NCBI GenBank assembly: GCA_028283625.1
Contig: JAPWKG010000010.1
Span: 64,096-128,095 of the forward strand
Direction: 5' to 3'
Origin: Acidobacteriaceae bacterium
GTDB lineage: Bacteria > Acidobacteriota > Terriglobia > Terriglobales > Acidobacteriaceae
Length of the DNA stretch: 64,000 bases
Each line of letters starts with the position of its first letter. The stretch's first letter is position 1. Shown here piece after piece: positions 17,365-26,700 of this stretch. Made by a program: the position numbers and the translations under genes. The notes under the pieces were generated by a model, which did not search any database, had not been told where the DNA came from, and saw only the letters and a program-made list of their open reading frames with translations.

Positions 17365-18402
17365 ATGTTCTTTGCCGCAACGCAGCCCGACCTCGCCGAC
17401 CGCTACTCGCGGCAGATTCTTTTCCGGGGCATTGGCGCCCAGGGCCAGCAACACCTGGCCGGAGCCCACGCCGCAGTGGTGGGCGTTGGAGCCACGGGAG
17501 CCGCTACAGCTCAGCTTCTGGCGCGCGCAGGCGTTGGACAACTCACGATCCTGGATCGGGACTTTGTAGAGCCTTCCAACCTCCAGCGGCAGGTACTGTT
17601 TGACGAAGCCGACGCTCGTGCAGCCCTGCCCAAGGCCGAAGCCGCGCGCCGCAAACTGGCGGGCATCAATTCCGACTGCCGGGTGACCGCGCACGTCGCG
17701 GACCTTGTGCCCGGAAACATTGAAGAGCTGTTGCAACAGGCCCAGATTGTGCTGGACTGCACCGATAATTTCGAGACACGCTACCTGCTGAATGATTACG
17801 CGGTCTCCACCGGCAAACCGTGGATCTACGCCGCTGCCGTGGGTGGCTATGCCGCGACGATGAACATTCTTCCCGGAGAAACCGCCTGCCTCAGCTGCCT
17901 GTTCCCCGCCCCGCCCACCGGCGCGGTAGAGACCTGCGATACGGCCGGCATTCTCTCCACTGCCGTAAATTTTGCAGCCAGCCTGCAGACCACGGAGGCG
18001 CTGAAGTATCTAACCAGACAGCCGGAGATCATGCGCCGCACCCTGCTCTCCTACGATCTGTGGAGCGGTGAGCACTCCGAAGTGCGGGCATCCAAGCCGC
18101 GGACCGGCTGCGAGGTCTGTGGAGAGCGGCGCTTCCGCTATCTGGCCGGCGAGGCTCGTCCGCACATCACCCTCTGCGGGCGTAACTCCGTGCAGATTCA
18201 TGAGCATAACCGCCCGCTGGATCTGGTCGAGCTGCGTCAGCGCCTTGAGCCGCTCGGCGAGGTACGTTCCAACGACATGCTGCTCCGCTTTGCCCGCGGC
18301 GAGCACACGATCACCGTCTTTCCGGACGGACGGGCGCTTATCCACGGCACGACCGATACAGCACTGGCCCGAAGCCTGTATGCTCGCTTCATCGGCAGCT
18401 GA
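17365..18402 (+). CDS. ThiF/MoeB/HesA-family E1-like adenylyltransferase
   Basis: About 345 residues. Such enzymes adenylate the C-terminal glycine of a sulfur-carrier protein (ThiS, MoaD or similar) for thiamine, molybdopterin or cysteine synthesis. The nucleotide fold has VVGVGATGAATAQLL and the adjacent LDRDFVEPSNLQRQ, then DCTDNFETRYLLND. Zinc pairs are CLSC and CEVC, and TCDTAGIL carries the cysteine often used for thiolation. The C-terminal ~80 residues resemble a small ubiquitin-like or alpha/beta tail. No ThiS or MoaD gene is nearby, so the pathway is open. The start is uncertain: ATG 17365 is used, and ATG 17275 is also in frame. It is divergent from the BamA-like gene. Confidence 0.85.
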   Translation: MFFAATQPDLADRYSRQILFRGIGAQGQQHLAGAHAAVVGVGATGAATAQLLARAGVGQLTILDRDFVEPSNLQRQVLFDEADARAALPKAEAARRKLAGINSDCRVTAHVADLVPGNIEELLQQAQIVLDCTDNFETRYLLNDYAVSTGKPWIYAAAVGGYAATMNILPGETACLSCLFPAPPTGAVETCDTAGILSTAVNFAASLQTTEALKYLTRQPEIMRRTLLSYDLWSGEHSEVRASKPRTGCEVCGERRFRYLAGEARPHITLCGRNSVQIHEHNRPLDLVELRQRLEPLGEVRSNDMLLRFARGEHTITVFPDGRALIHGTTDTALARSLYARFIGS

Positions 18403-18455
18403 CCCGCACCCAGGGCCAGTACAGACAACCTCCCTTGCCCCGACAGCAACCAACT

Positions 18456-18476
18456 CGGTTGAACTCAATTCAACCG
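18456..18476. promoter_or_regulatory. Inverted repeat upstream of the ECF sigma gene
   Basis: CGGTTGAA and TTCAACCG, a perfect 8-bp inverted repeat around a 5-bp centre, between the ThiF-type gene and the sigma-factor gene. There is no T-run after it, so an operator is more likely than a terminator. Confidence 0.4.
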
Positions 18477-18570
18477 CCATGCGTTAGGCTGGATCAGCAT
18501 CATGGGCACCGCCCAGCAACTGCCTACGCACTACTGGACGGCGTGCTCCATGGAAATTCAAGGCCAAAGA

Positions 18571-19224
18571 ATGTCAACAGCCAAACCGAATCCCGGCTTA
18601 TTCAAGCGGAACCCACCGATCGCTGGCGAAGCTGAAGCGATTGAACGCGCCAAGAATGGTGATGCCGATGCATTTGCCAAGCTCTATGCGCTGCACAAGC
18701 GCCGCGTCTATACGCTTTGCCTGCGCATGCTCGGCAACATCTCAGAAGCAGAGGACATGACGCAGGAAGCCTTCCTGCACCTGTACCGCAAGCTCGGCAG
18801 CTTCCGCGGCGAGTCCGCCTTCTCCACCTGGCTACACCGGCTTACGGTGAACCTGGTGCTCATGCATTTGCGCAAGAAAGGGTTGCAGCTCGTCTCTCTG
18901 GAGGAGACCATCAACCCCAGCGAAGATGATGCACCCAAGCGCGACTTCGGCGCCAAGGATCTCAGCCTCTCCGGCTCGGTGGATCGCGTCACGCTGGAGC
19001 GCGCCGTGGCCTCCCTTCCCCCCGGCTACCGCACCGTCTTTGTGCTGCATGACGTGGAAGGCTTTGAGCACAACGAGATTGCCACCATGCTCGAGTGCTC
19101 CACCGGCAACTCCAAATCACAGCTCCACAAGGCACGCCTGAAGCTCCGCGAGCTTCTCCGTCAGCCCGAAAACCTTCCTCCGCTTCCCGGTCCCAACGCC
19201 CGCGGGAAGGAGGTTATGCAATGA
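18571..19224 (+). CDS. ECF-type RNA polymerase sigma factor
   Basis: About 217 residues. Region 2 covers roughly 25-95, with [24 protein letters not shown] and [19 protein letters not shown], the polymerase-binding and -10 recognition parts. Region 4 covers about 145-200, with [23 protein letters not shown] and the helix-turn-helix [21 protein letters not shown] 18571 has AAGG seven bases upstream; ATG 18502 and 18550 are longer options. The stop overlaps the next gene's ATG (ATGA), so a small downstream protein is translationally coupled. This is the position usually held by an anti-sigma factor. Confidence 0.9.
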   Translation: MSTAKPNPGLFKRNPPIAGEAEAIERAKNGDADAFAKLYALHKRRVYTLCLRMLGNISEAEDMTQEAFLHLYRKLGSFRGESAFSTWLHRLTVNLVLMHLRKKGLQLVSLEETINPSEDDAPKRDFGAKDLSLSGSVDRVTLERAVASLPPGYRTVFVLHDVEGFEHNEIATMLECSTGNSKSQLHKARLKLRELLRQPENLPPLPGPNARGKEVMQ

Positions 19225-19505
19225 GCCTGTTGCCCAACCTGAACTTCGAGACCATGACCCCGGCAGAATTCTCCGATCATCTTCCCGAGCTGATTGCGTC
19301 CTCGCAAGGCAGCCTCTTCGACAATCCGCAGCTGACCTCGTTCTTTGCGGCAAACCCGGATGCAGCCGCACTGGTTCGAGACCTTGAGGCCATCGCCACG
19401 GCAGCCAAAGAACTCTTTGAGCCAGAGGCGGAGGTTGAACCCTCTGACGATGTCTGGTCCAACATTGCCTCCAAGCTGGGGCAACCGGACCCATCCGAGG
19501 TCTAA
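19221..19505 (+). CDS. Small acidic protein coupled to the ECF sigma factor
   Basis: 94 residues, acidic, soluble, without cysteine or a membrane helix, beginning [17 protein letters not shown]. It overlaps the sigma-factor stop by 4 bp and has AAGGAGG upstream inside that gene, so it is almost certainly expressed with it. Position suggests a regulator of the sigma factor, but the zinc motif (HxxxCxxC) of classical anti-sigma factors is absent and I do not recognise the family. A strong terminator follows. Confidence 0.7.
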   Translation: MSLLPNLNFETMTPAEFSDHLPELIASSQGSLFDNPQLTSFFAANPDAAALVRDLEAIATAAKELFEPEAEVEPSDDVWSNIASKLGQPDPSEV

Positions 19506-19523
19506 CGCACAAATACCTGCACC

Positions 19524-20804
19524 TTATAAACGGCTGGGGAGCCTGCTCTCCAGCCGTTTCTGTTTGCGTTCACGCAGCCACATCCCGCCTGCCATCCCCA
19601 GGCAGGCAGCCAGGCCCACCAGTCCATCAACAGCCAGCATGCCGTTGGTGCCCTGCCGCGCCGCAGCCCGGCCGTCCAGCACGCCCATCACAAGGATCGG
19701 CAACACGGTCGCCGAGGTCAGCAGACCGAAGAGCGTGCCTGCCAGCGGGTTCCCGCGGCCGATCAGCTCCAGCACAATTGCCACCGCAGCGGTAAAGCTC
19801 ATGGCCTGAAACACGTTTTCGCCCAAAAAGCCAAGCGCGAACACAGGAGGAGTGCGAGGCAGGAACAGCAGGCCAAGCGTGAAGACGCAGCCCGTGATGC
19901 CGATGCCTAGATAAAGCTTTAGCGGCCTTACCCTGCGCGAAAGCACGGGAACCAGAAGACAGGCCGCCGCTCCTGCTCCTGAAAGCGCCGCTCCTCCCAT
20001 GCGCGCGACAAACTGCTCGGTTGCCCCGAAGCCGGAAGCCACGCCGCTTAGCTGGTTAGTCAACGCAAAGGAGCCGGTCGGCAGCACAAACAACGCAAGC
20101 GTGAACAGTACACGCTGCTGCCTGAGCAAGTGACGCAGCTCGGCGCTGAAGCTGCGGAAGGTGGAACGGAGGTGGTGCAGCGGGAGGCGTTGCTCCTCGG
20201 CCGGCCGAGGAATCCACACAAAGGAAAGAGCGGGTAGCATGACAAGCACGCCCAGAAACACAGCCGGGCTCCAGCCGGGGGCGCGGCGCAGCAACTCTCC
20301 CGCCAGCGCCGCCATCAGCCCGTTGCCCAGAAACAGAGCGACCTGCGTGCAGGCGCTCAGGCGGCTTTCGAAAACTCCCCCTTCATCGTCCTCGGGAACC
20401 AGACTGGCGAGCCAGCCCCCCAGAGCGTTCGAACACAGGGTCGCGGCCGCATAGCTGATTGTCAAAAACAGCTCCAGCACGTGGAGATGCGCACGCTCGC
20501 CAAGAGCAATCATCATCGCAAGCCCTGCGAGCACAGCAAACGCGGTGGCCCAGCTGCGACGCGCAAAATGCACATCCAGCAAGGGCCCCAGGGCAAAGGT
20601 CCAGAAGCCGGGGGAAAAGCACGCGGCCGAGATCGCCGCAATGCGCAGAGGGTCGACTCCCTGATGCGCCAGCATCTGCGGCAGAGGCAGCACAAGGAAA
20701 CCTCCTGCCAGACCGAAGACAGCGTTGCCCAATCCCAGAAGCCACACCGGCGGCAAGCTGTCGTTTCGGGAAGTGTCTACTGTCGGAAAAGAGCGTTTGG
20801 ACAT
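19524..20804 (-). CDS. MFS transporter, AmpG/PAT-like
   Basis: 426 residues and twelve hydrophobic helices, the layout of a major facilitator permease. The early segment, LGLGNAVFGLAGGFLVLPLPQML, and the DVHFARRSW loop after helix 2 resemble the AmpG (muropeptide permease)/acetyl-CoA transporter branch rather than sugar porters. Substrate import of peptidoglycan fragments is therefore possible but not shown. A basic C-terminus (RERKQKRLESRL) is cytoplasmic. The ATG is at 20804. It is divergent from the acyltransferase gene, and no cell-wall recycling gene is adjacent. Confidence 0.75.
   Translation of the reverse strand: MSKRSFPTVDTSRNDSLPPVWLLGLGNAVFGLAGGFLVLPLPQMLAHQGVDPLRIAAISAACFSPGFWTFALGPLLDVHFARRSWATAFAVLAGLAMMIALGERAHLHVLELFLTISYAAATLCSNALGGWLASLVPEDDEGGVFESRLSACTQVALFLGNGLMAALAGELLRRAPGWSPAVFLGVLVMLPALSFVWIPRPAEEQRLPLHHLRSTFRSFSAELRHLLRQQRVLFTLALFVLPTGSFALTNQLSGVASGFGATEQFVARMGGAALSGAGAAACLLVPVLSRRVRPLKLYLGIGITGCVFTLGLLFLPRTPPVFALGFLGENVFQAMSFTAAVAIVLELIGRGNPLAGTLFGLLTSATVLPILVMGVLDGRAAARQGTNGMLAVDGLVGLAACLGMAGGMWLRERKQKRLESRLPSRL
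19528..19559. terminator. Bidirectional intrinsic terminator
   Basis: AAACGGCTGG (19528-19537) pairs with CCAGCCGTTT (19550-19559), with further inner pairing, followed by CTGTTTG. It ends the sigma operon on plus. It also overlaps the last codons of the MFS gene, whose stop is at 19524, so it is mainly for the plus strand. Confidence 0.75.
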
Positions 20805-20849
20805 GGATGGCTTGATCCTAACCGTTGACGCTCTCGCTCAACAGAGTCG

Positions 20850-20858
20850 TGCTATATT
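20850..20858 (+). promoter_or_regulatory. Candidate extended -10 promoter for the acyltransferase gene
   Basis: TGC followed by TATATT (20853-20858), an extended -10 element about 50 nt upstream of the ATG at 20909. No well-spaced -35 box was seen. Confidence 0.4.
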
Positions 20859-20908
20859 CAGCGCACTCTCTCTCAGGTGTGGACAACGCCACAAAAGGAG
20901 TTGCTCCG

Positions 20909-22051
20909 ATGCCCCAGGTACGCCAAGTATTAGGACTTGATGTATTAAGAACGCTTGCCGCAATGATGGTCATGGCCCACCATCTTGGATTCTGGCTCTT
21001 TACCGGCGCCATGACGTACCACGATGACGGCTTTTCCGTGAATTATCGTTGGACCGTTCCGTTCTCCTGGTTTGGATTCATCGGCGTAGAAATTTTTTTT
21101 GTTCTTTCCGGTTTCGTGATCGTTTACTCCGCGCAAAGCGCAAGCGCTGTTTCGTTTCTGCGTGGACGCGTCGTTCGCCTTTATCCGGCGGCCTGGATCT
21201 GTGCAACAGCAACGGTTGTTCTTCTTCTCGCAACTGGGCACCACAACGGACTCAGCACGCGCTTGCTCCATTCAATCCTGCTCTCGCCACACCCTGCCTG
21301 GGTGGACGGATCTTACTGGACACTGCCGATCGAAATCGCGTTTTATACGCTCGTGTTCTTGCTGCTCAGCCTTCACCGTCTGCGCTGGCTTGAACGCATA
21401 CTCGCACTTGTCGGCTCCGTCAGCGCACTTCTGAATCTTTGCCAATTTGCACTCGAGGCGTTCGGCCACATCAAGCCGGCCCTACAGATGCAACGCGTGC
21501 TCGACAGCTGGCAAGCGCAACCCCTGCTCCTGCGCAACGGTGTTTTTTTCGCCATCGGCTGCTACCTCTGGCTGTGCCTGTATCGGGAGTTCACGGTACG
21601 CCGCGCGGCATGGCTAATCCTTTTCGTGGCCGGGGCTCTGGCAGAGATTGGCCTGCATACTCGCCTGATTGCGGCAGCAAGCGGACACAGACCCACAGCC
21701 TGGGTACCGATACTGGTCTGGCTACTCTCGATCATGGTGATTCTGCTCTCGGTGCGGTATGACGACGCAATCCATCGCGTACTGGGACACCGCGGCGCCA
21801 TGATCACACGACGCACCGCGTTCATGAGCTACCCGCTCTATCTGGTACATCAACAGGCAGGCTATGCACTGATCGCTGTTCTGCGGCGCTCTATGCCGGA
21901 CACACTCGCATTGTTGCTCACCACACTGCTGATACTGGCCTTCAGCCTGATCGTCATTCTCTGGCTGGAGAAGCCCTTGCAAAAGGCTTTGCGCACCCTG
22001 CTAAAGGGGAGCAATCAGGACAAGCGCGCGCCAGCGGCTGCTCTTCCCTAG
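20909..22051 (+). CDS. Acyltransferase 3 family membrane protein (OafA/YrhL-like)
   Basis: 380 residues with about ten membrane helices. The family transfers acetyl or other acyl groups to surface sugars, peptidoglycan or lipids. The N-terminal signature LGLDVLRTLAAMMVMAHH contains the conserved R and the HH pair. GVEIFFVLSGFVIVYS follows, the usual second motif. The frame is open further upstream, but ATG 20909 has AAAAGGAG eight bases before it and an extended -10 beyond. The substrate is unknown. The C-terminus is short and basic, with no SGNH domain. The neighbours are unrelated, so this is a single gene. Confidence 0.88.
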   Translation: MPQVRQVLGLDVLRTLAAMMVMAHHLGFWLFTGAMTYHDDGFSVNYRWTVPFSWFGFIGVEIFFVLSGFVIVYSAQSASAVSFLRGRVVRLYPAAWICATATVVLLLATGHHNGLSTRLLHSILLSPHPAWVDGSYWTLPIEIAFYTLVFLLLSLHRLRWLERILALVGSVSALLNLCQFALEAFGHIKPALQMQRVLDSWQAQPLLLRNGVFFAIGCYLWLCLYREFTVRRAAWLILFVAGALAEIGLHTRLIAAASGHRPTAWVPILVWLLSIMVILLSVRYDDAIHRVLGHRGAMITRRTAFMSYPLYLVHQQAGYALIAVLRRSMPDTLALLLTTLLILAFSLIVILWLEKPLQKALRTLLKGSNQDKRAPAAALP

Positions 22052-22083
22052 AGAAGCCTGCCATAGAAGAGAAGCCTGCCATA
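22050..22083. repeat. Tandem 16-bp direct repeat
   Basis: Two copies of AGAGAAGCCTGCCATA (22050-22065 and 22068-22083). The first overlaps the stop of the acyltransferase gene. It looks like local slippage duplication. Confidence 0.85.
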
Positions 22084-22169
22084 ACCTGCAACGAACCGTA
22101 AGGCGGCTGAAACTTCGCACGGCCGAACTTTCAGCCGAGCGCGTCCTACTGCTAGCCTTGAAGTGGACT

Positions 22170-23189
22170 ATGAGCATACGAGCCACTTTACGCAGCGTGA
22201 TAGAAGCGGGTGAAACCCTGTCGATAGACGACGCCCGCAGCCTGATGACTGAGATTCTTGCCGGTTCAGCCTCCGAGCTGGAAATCGCCGCACTTGCAGG
22301 CGCCCTGGCCGCGCGCGGAGAGACCGCAGAGGAGATTGCCGGGTTTGCGCAGGCCATGCGAGCCGCAGCCGTCACGCTCCCGCTCACCGATGCGGAACGG
22401 GAGAGCATTGTTGATACCTGCGGCACAGGCGGAGACTCAGCCGGCACCTTCAACATCTCCACCGCAGCGGCCCTCGTCGCAGCGGCCGCAGGCGCTTACG
22501 TGGCCAAACACGGCAACCGCGCTGTGACGTCGAAGTGCGGCTCTGCTGACGTGCTGGAGGCTCTGGGCGTACCGACCTCGCTCACACCAGAACAAGCCGC
22601 CGATACGCTGCGTCGTCATCGCTTCGTCTTCCTGCACGCACCGTCGCACCATCCAGGCATGAAAGCCGTCATGCCTGTACGCCGGGCTCTGGGCGTACGC
22701 ACTATCTTCAACGTGATCGGGCCCTTGCTGAACCCCGCCGGTGCCCGCCGCCAGGTCATGGGCGTCTACTCCGACAACCTGGTGCCGCTGGTGGCTGAAG
22801 CGATGAAGCATCTGGACACCACACACGCGCTGGTGGTGCACGGAGACGGCGGCCTCGACGAGATTGCTCTCTCCGGCCGCTCAACAGTGGCCGAAGTGCA
22901 GACCGATCACGCTGTTCACATGTCCTTCGTTACCCCGGAGGATGCAGGCGTTGCTCGTTCACCGCTCACCGCTCTGGCAGGAGGAGATGCGGCCACCAAC
23001 GCCACCCTGCTCCGGGCGATCTTTCAAGGTGAGCCCGGCCCACGGCGCGACGTTGTACTGCTGAACGCTGCAGCAGTCCTTCAGGTAGCGGGGCTGGCCA
23101 GCAATCTGGAGCAAGGCACAGCGCTCGCCGCGGCCACAATCGACGCTGGAAAGGTCACACGCCTGCTCGCAGAACTCACAGCCCACTAG
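22170..23189 (+). CDS. trpD: Anthranilate phosphoribosyltransferase
   Basis: 339 residues. It joins PRPP to anthranilate in tryptophan synthesis. The motifs are DTCGTGGDSAGTFNIST (the PRPP site), VAKHGNRAVTSKCGSADVLEALGV, and HHPGMKAVMPVRRALGVRTIFNVIGPLLNPA, with catalytic and magnesium-binding residues in GGLDE. The length is normal, with no fusion to glutamine amidotransferase. The ATG at 22170 is preferred over an in-frame TTG at 22158. It is isolated from other trp genes here. Confidence 0.96.
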   Translation: MSIRATLRSVIEAGETLSIDDARSLMTEILAGSASELEIAALAGALAARGETAEEIAGFAQAMRAAAVTLPLTDAERESIVDTCGTGGDSAGTFNISTAAALVAAAAGAYVAKHGNRAVTSKCGSADVLEALGVPTSLTPEQAADTLRRHRFVFLHAPSHHPGMKAVMPVRRALGVRTIFNVIGPLLNPAGARRQVMGVYSDNLVPLVAEAMKHLDTTHALVVHGDGGLDEIALSGRSTVAEVQTDHAVHMSFVTPEDAGVARSPLTALAGGDAATNATLLRAIFQGEPGPRRDVVLLNAAAVLQVAGLASNLEQGTALAAATIDAGKVTRLLAELTAH

Positions 23190-23224
23190 GCACGTACGGC
23201 TTATCCGATAATCGCCCCTGATGC

Positions 23225-23253
23225 TTGCTCCGTATTTCCGCCCAAAATACGAT
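23225..23253 (+). promoter_or_regulatory. Candidate sucC promoter with overlapping inverted repeat
   Basis: TTGCTC (23225-23230), a 17-bp spacer and TACGAT (23248-23253) lie about 25 nt before the sucC start. A 7-bp inverted repeat, CGTATTT/AAATACG (23231-23251), fills the spacer and could be an operator. Confidence 0.4.
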
Positions 23254-23277
23254 GGCATCGGCAATTGAGGGGCGTGT

Positions 23278-24450
23278 ATGAAGATTCACGAATATCAGGC
23301 CAAAGAAATCCTGCGGGAGCACGGCGTTACCGTACCCGAAGGTGAGATGGCCACCACCATCGAAGAGGCAGAGCGAGCGGCAAAAGCGCTGTTTGACGCA
23401 GGCCACTCGGTGGTCGTGGTGAAGGCTCAGATTCATGCGGGAGGCCGCGGCAAAGGCGGCGGCGTCAAGCTGGCCCGAAGCCTGAAAGAAGCCGTTGAGA
23501 TCTCCAGGCAGATTCTCGGTATGCAGCTCGTCACGCATCAGACCGGAGCGCAGGGCCAGAAGGTGCAGCGTCTGCTGATCGAGGCCGGTTCGGATATTGA
23601 CCGCGAACTCTATCTTGGACTCGTGCTCGATCGCGCCTCCGCCAAGGTGGTGTTCATGGCTTCTCCATCCGGCGGCATGGAGATTGAAGAAGTCGCTCGC
23701 ACGACCCCGGACGCGATCTTCAAGGAGTACATCGACCCGGCGGTGGGGTTTGCCCCGTTCCAGGCACGTAAGCTCGCGTTCAAGCTCGGCCTTGCCCCCA
23801 CGCAGGTAGGCGAAGCGGTCAGATTCATGAGCGGGCTCTACAACGCTTTTATCGAAACCGATTCCTCACTGATGGAGATCAACCCTTTCATCACCACGAA
23901 GGACGGACGGCTCGCGGCGCTCGACTGCAAGATCAACTTTGACGACAACGCCCTGTACCGCCATAAAGACCTGAAGGAGCTGCGCGACGTTGCGGAAGAA
24001 GATCCTCTCGAGGTGCAGGCGTCCAGATTCTCGCTCAACTACATCAAACTGGAGGGCAACATCGCCTGCATGGTGAACGGGGCGGGCCTTGCCATGGCCA
24101 CGATGGATATCATTCAGTACGCGGGCGGCGCGCCTGCAAACTTTCTGGACGTCGGAGGCGGCGCTAACCAGGAACAGATCGAGAACGCCTTCGGGATTCT
24201 GCTCTCCGACGCAAACGTCAAGGCGATCTTTATCAACATCTTCGGTGGCATCCTGCGCGTAGACGTACTGGCCACAGCGGTCGTGGCAGCAGCCAGGAAG
24301 CTGAAGGTAAAGCTTCCGATCGTCCTTCGCCTGGAAGGGACCAACGTCGAAGAGGGCCGCAGAATTCTCGCGGACTCCGGCCTCAACTTCCAGACCGGCG
24401 CAACGATGAAGGAAGCAGCCGATCTGGTGGTAGCGGCAGCCAGAACCTAG
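23278..24450 (+). CDS. sucC: Succinyl-CoA ligase beta subunit
   Basis: 390 residues of the ADP/GTP-binding beta subunit, which forms succinate and a nucleoside triphosphate from succinyl-CoA in the TCA cycle. The N-terminal ATP-grasp starts [29 protein letters not shown] lies near 60. LMEINPFI and [12 protein letters not shown] are metal and nucleotide sites. The C-terminal CoA-ligase domain holds [19 protein letters not shown] lies upstream of the ATG. The partner sucD lies downstream after an inserted monooxygenase gene, whereas the two are usually adjacent. Confidence 0.97.
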   Translation: MKIHEYQAKEILREHGVTVPEGEMATTIEEAERAAKALFDAGHSVVVVKAQIHAGGRGKGGGVKLARSLKEAVEISRQILGMQLVTHQTGAQGQKVQRLLIEAGSDIDRELYLGLVLDRASAKVVFMASPSGGMEIEEVARTTPDAIFKEYIDPAVGFAPFQARKLAFKLGLAPTQVGEAVRFMSGLYNAFIETDSSLMEINPFITTKDGRLAALDCKINFDDNALYRHKDLKELRDVAEEDPLEVQASRFSLNYIKLEGNIACMVNGAGLAMATMDIIQYAGGAPANFLDVGGGANQEQIENAFGILLSDANVKAIFINIFGGILRVDVLATAVVAAARKLKVKLPIVLRLEGTNVEEGRRILADSGLNFQTGATMKEAADLVVAAART

Positions 24451-24483
24451 TAGCCCCAGGCAGAATGGATCGGTCAGGAACAC

Positions 24484-25659
24484 ATGCATACATGGAACAG
24501 AAAAAAGATCGCAATCGTCGGTGGAGGCCCCGGAGGGCTGACTCTGGCACGCTTGCTGCAACAGCAGGGCGCTGACGTAACCGTCTACGAACGTGACCGC
24601 AACCGCGAGGCACGCGTTCAGGGAAGCGCTCTCGATCTTCATGAAACCTCCGGGCTTGCAGCGCTTGACGCAGCCGGCCTGATGGATCAGTTCTGGGCAA
24701 AGCACCGCCCGGACCTCAATCAGCTTCGTCTCACCGATCACAACGGCACAATCCTGCATGATCACGCCCGCTCCATCTCGGGCGCAGGCAAGCGTCCGGA
24801 GATTGAACGCGGCCCTCTGCGGGATCTGCTGCTCGACTCACTGGCCGACGGTACGGTTCACTGGGATCACAAGCTGGAGTCCGCCAGCTCTCTCGGAGAA
24901 CAGGTAGAGCTCCGCTTTGCCAATGGCATAACGGTCCATGCCGATCTGGCCGTCGGCTGTGACGGAGCGAACTCTCGTCTGCGCGCGCTGGTCACGCCTG
25001 TCCGTCCGCGCTATGTAGGTGTCACGCTCGTCGAAGGCCTTGTGCCTGAAGCGAAAGAAGCGGTGCCGGAGCTCTGGACACTGCTCGATGACGCTGCGCT
25101 GATGGCTCTGGGGGGCGAACGAACGCTGGGCATGGGAACCAAGCCCGACGGCAGCATTCTTTTTTATGCAGGGATCAGGAGCGAAGCACCCGATAGCAAG
25201 CAACAAATCGAACAAGCCGATACAGCGGAAAAGCGTGTGGCCTGGTTTCGATCGCACTTTGCTGGCTGGAGCACACGGTGGGAACCACTACTGGCCAAGG
25301 CTTCCTCGTTGATCTGGCGTCCCCTGACCGTTTGCCCAACGGATCAGCGCTGGCCCTCGCAGCCCCATGTCACGCTGATCGGCGATGCGGCGCACGTGAT
25401 GCCGCCCTATGCCGGGGAAGGCGTGAACATGGCCATGCTGGATGCGCTTGTGCTTTCGCAATGCCTGCGCAACGAACAGGACATTGCTCATGCCATCGGC
25501 GCCTATGAGGCCGAGATGTTTGCCCGCATGCAGCACATGACCCACGACACGATGCTGAATACCGAAATGTTCTACGCACCCGATGCAGCCGACCGTGTCG
25601 TCCGGCTTTTCCAAAGTTTCCGCAGAACCACTTCCACCCCAGAGGCCGTGCAGCACTAA
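24484..25659 (+). CDS. Tet(X)-like FAD-dependent monooxygenase
   Basis: 391 residues, group A flavin monooxygenase fold. IAIVGGGPGGLTLARLLQQ (9-27) is the FAD ADP-binding motif. VYERDRNREARVQGSALDLH is very like the tetracycline-inactivating enzyme Tet(X), and GDAAHVMPPYAGEGVNMA (300-317) is the second FAD motif. The C-terminal TEMFYAPDA also resembles Tet(X). From memory of Tet(X), its substrate-binding His (in ALHFGIS) is Tyr here, so tetracycline activity is doubtful. The gene starts 33 nt after sucC, with CAGGA before the ATG, and 68 nt before sucD, so it is probably co-transcribed with both. The substrate is unknown. Confidence 0.85.
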   Translation: MHTWNRKKIAIVGGGPGGLTLARLLQQQGADVTVYERDRNREARVQGSALDLHETSGLAALDAAGLMDQFWAKHRPDLNQLRLTDHNGTILHDHARSISGAGKRPEIERGPLRDLLLDSLADGTVHWDHKLESASSLGEQVELRFANGITVHADLAVGCDGANSRLRALVTPVRPRYVGVTLVEGLVPEAKEAVPELWTLLDDAALMALGGERTLGMGTKPDGSILFYAGIRSEAPDSKQQIEQADTAEKRVAWFRSHFAGWSTRWEPLLAKASSLIWRPLTVCPTDQRWPSQPHVTLIGDAAHVMPPYAGEGVNMAMLDALVLSQCLRNEQDIAHAIGAYEAEMFARMQHMTHDTMLNTEMFYAPDAADRVVRLFQSFRRTTSTPEAVQH

Positions 25660-25727
25660 AGCAGGATCGCGATCCATCGAAGCAAGCAGCAAAGCGCAAT
25701 TTGCAAGAGATTCGATAGGAGCATCAC

Positions 25728-26618
25728 ATGTCAGTGTTCGTCGACAAAGACACACGCCTCATCGTTCAGGGCATCACCGGCCGCGAAGGCACCTTCCATG
25801 CAAAGGGCTGCGCCGAGTATGCCAAACAGTTTGGCGTTGATCTCGTCGTCGGTGGCGTAACGCCCGGCAAGGGCGGCACCACGCACGAAGGCTGGCCCGT
25901 CTTCAATACGGTGGAAGAAGCGGTAAAGGAAACCGGCGCGAATGCAACCGTGCTCTTCGTTCCTCCACCCTTCGCCGCAGATGGCATCCTCGAAGCGGTC
26001 GATGCCAAGGTTCCGTTGGTGGTTTGCATCACCGAAGGCATTCCGGTGCTCGACATGGTGAAGGTGTGGGACGTGGTGAAGAGCTCGTCCTCGCGGCTCA
26101 TCGGACCGAACTGCCCTGGCGTCATCTCCCCCGGCAAGGCGAAGATCGGCATCATGCCGGGGCGGATTCATCTGCAAGGCTCGGTTGGCATCGTCTCCAA
26201 GTCCGGCACGCTGACCTACGAGGCCGTTTACCAACTCACGCAGCGCGGCATCGGCCAATCGACCGCGATCGGCATCGGCGGCGACCCGATCATCGGCACC
26301 ACACACATCGACGCACTACAGGTGCTCAACGAGGACCCCGACACGGAAGCCATCATCATGATCGGCGAGATCGGCGGCTCTGCCGAAGAAGCTGCTGCAG
26401 ACTACATCAAGCAACATGTGGCCAAGCCGGTCGTCGGCTTCATCGCAGGCCAAACGGCGCCTTCCGGCCGTCGCATGGGCCACGCCGGCGCGATCATCTC
26501 CGGCGGCGAGGGCACTGCAGCCAGCAAGATGGCCGCGATGGAAGCCGCTGGCATTACCGTCGTGCAAACGCCGAGCGAGATCGGCGAAGCCATGGCGCGT
26601 GTCCTGGGCCGGGCCTGA
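25728..26618 (+). CDS. sucD: Succinyl-CoA ligase alpha subunit
   Basis: 296 residues. The CoA-binding, phosphohistidine-bearing partner of Suc[17 protein letters not shown] is the CoA-binding Rossmann part. [21 protein letters not shown] and SRSGTL-like KSGTLTYEA follow, and [18 protein letters not shown] contains the phosphorylated His. AGGAG lies upstream of the ATG. It ends at a hairpin overlapping the stop codon, then ndk. Confidence 0.97.
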   Translation: MSVFVDKDTRLIVQGITGREGTFHAKGCAEYAKQFGVDLVVGGVTPGKGGTTHEGWPVFNTVEEAVKETGANATVLFVPPPFAADGILEAVDAKVPLVVCITEGIPVLDMVKVWDVVKSSSSRLIGPNCPGVISPGKAKIGIMPGRIHLQGSVGIVSKSGTLTYEAVYQLTQRGIGQSTAIGIGGDPIIGTTHIDALQVLNEDPDTEAIIMIGEIGGSAEEAAADYIKQHVAKPVVGFIAGQTAPSGRRMGHAGAIISGGEGTAASKMAAMEAAGITVVQTPSEIGEAMARVLGRA

Positions 26619-26651
26619 GCTCCTGCCTGGAGAAGCCAGGCGCAGGAGCTC
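26617..26651 (+). terminator. Hairpin overlapping the sucD stop codon
   Basis: GAGCTCCTGC pairs with GCAGGAGCTC (10 bp), with an inner CTGG/CCAG-type pairing. It begins inside the TGA of sucD and has no T-run. It is probably a processing or weak termination hairpin between sucD and ndk. Confidence 0.5.
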
Positions 26652-26700
26652 AGGCAGCTCTCCACGGACGGTGGGCAAAGCCAAAACACTTGAAATCACG

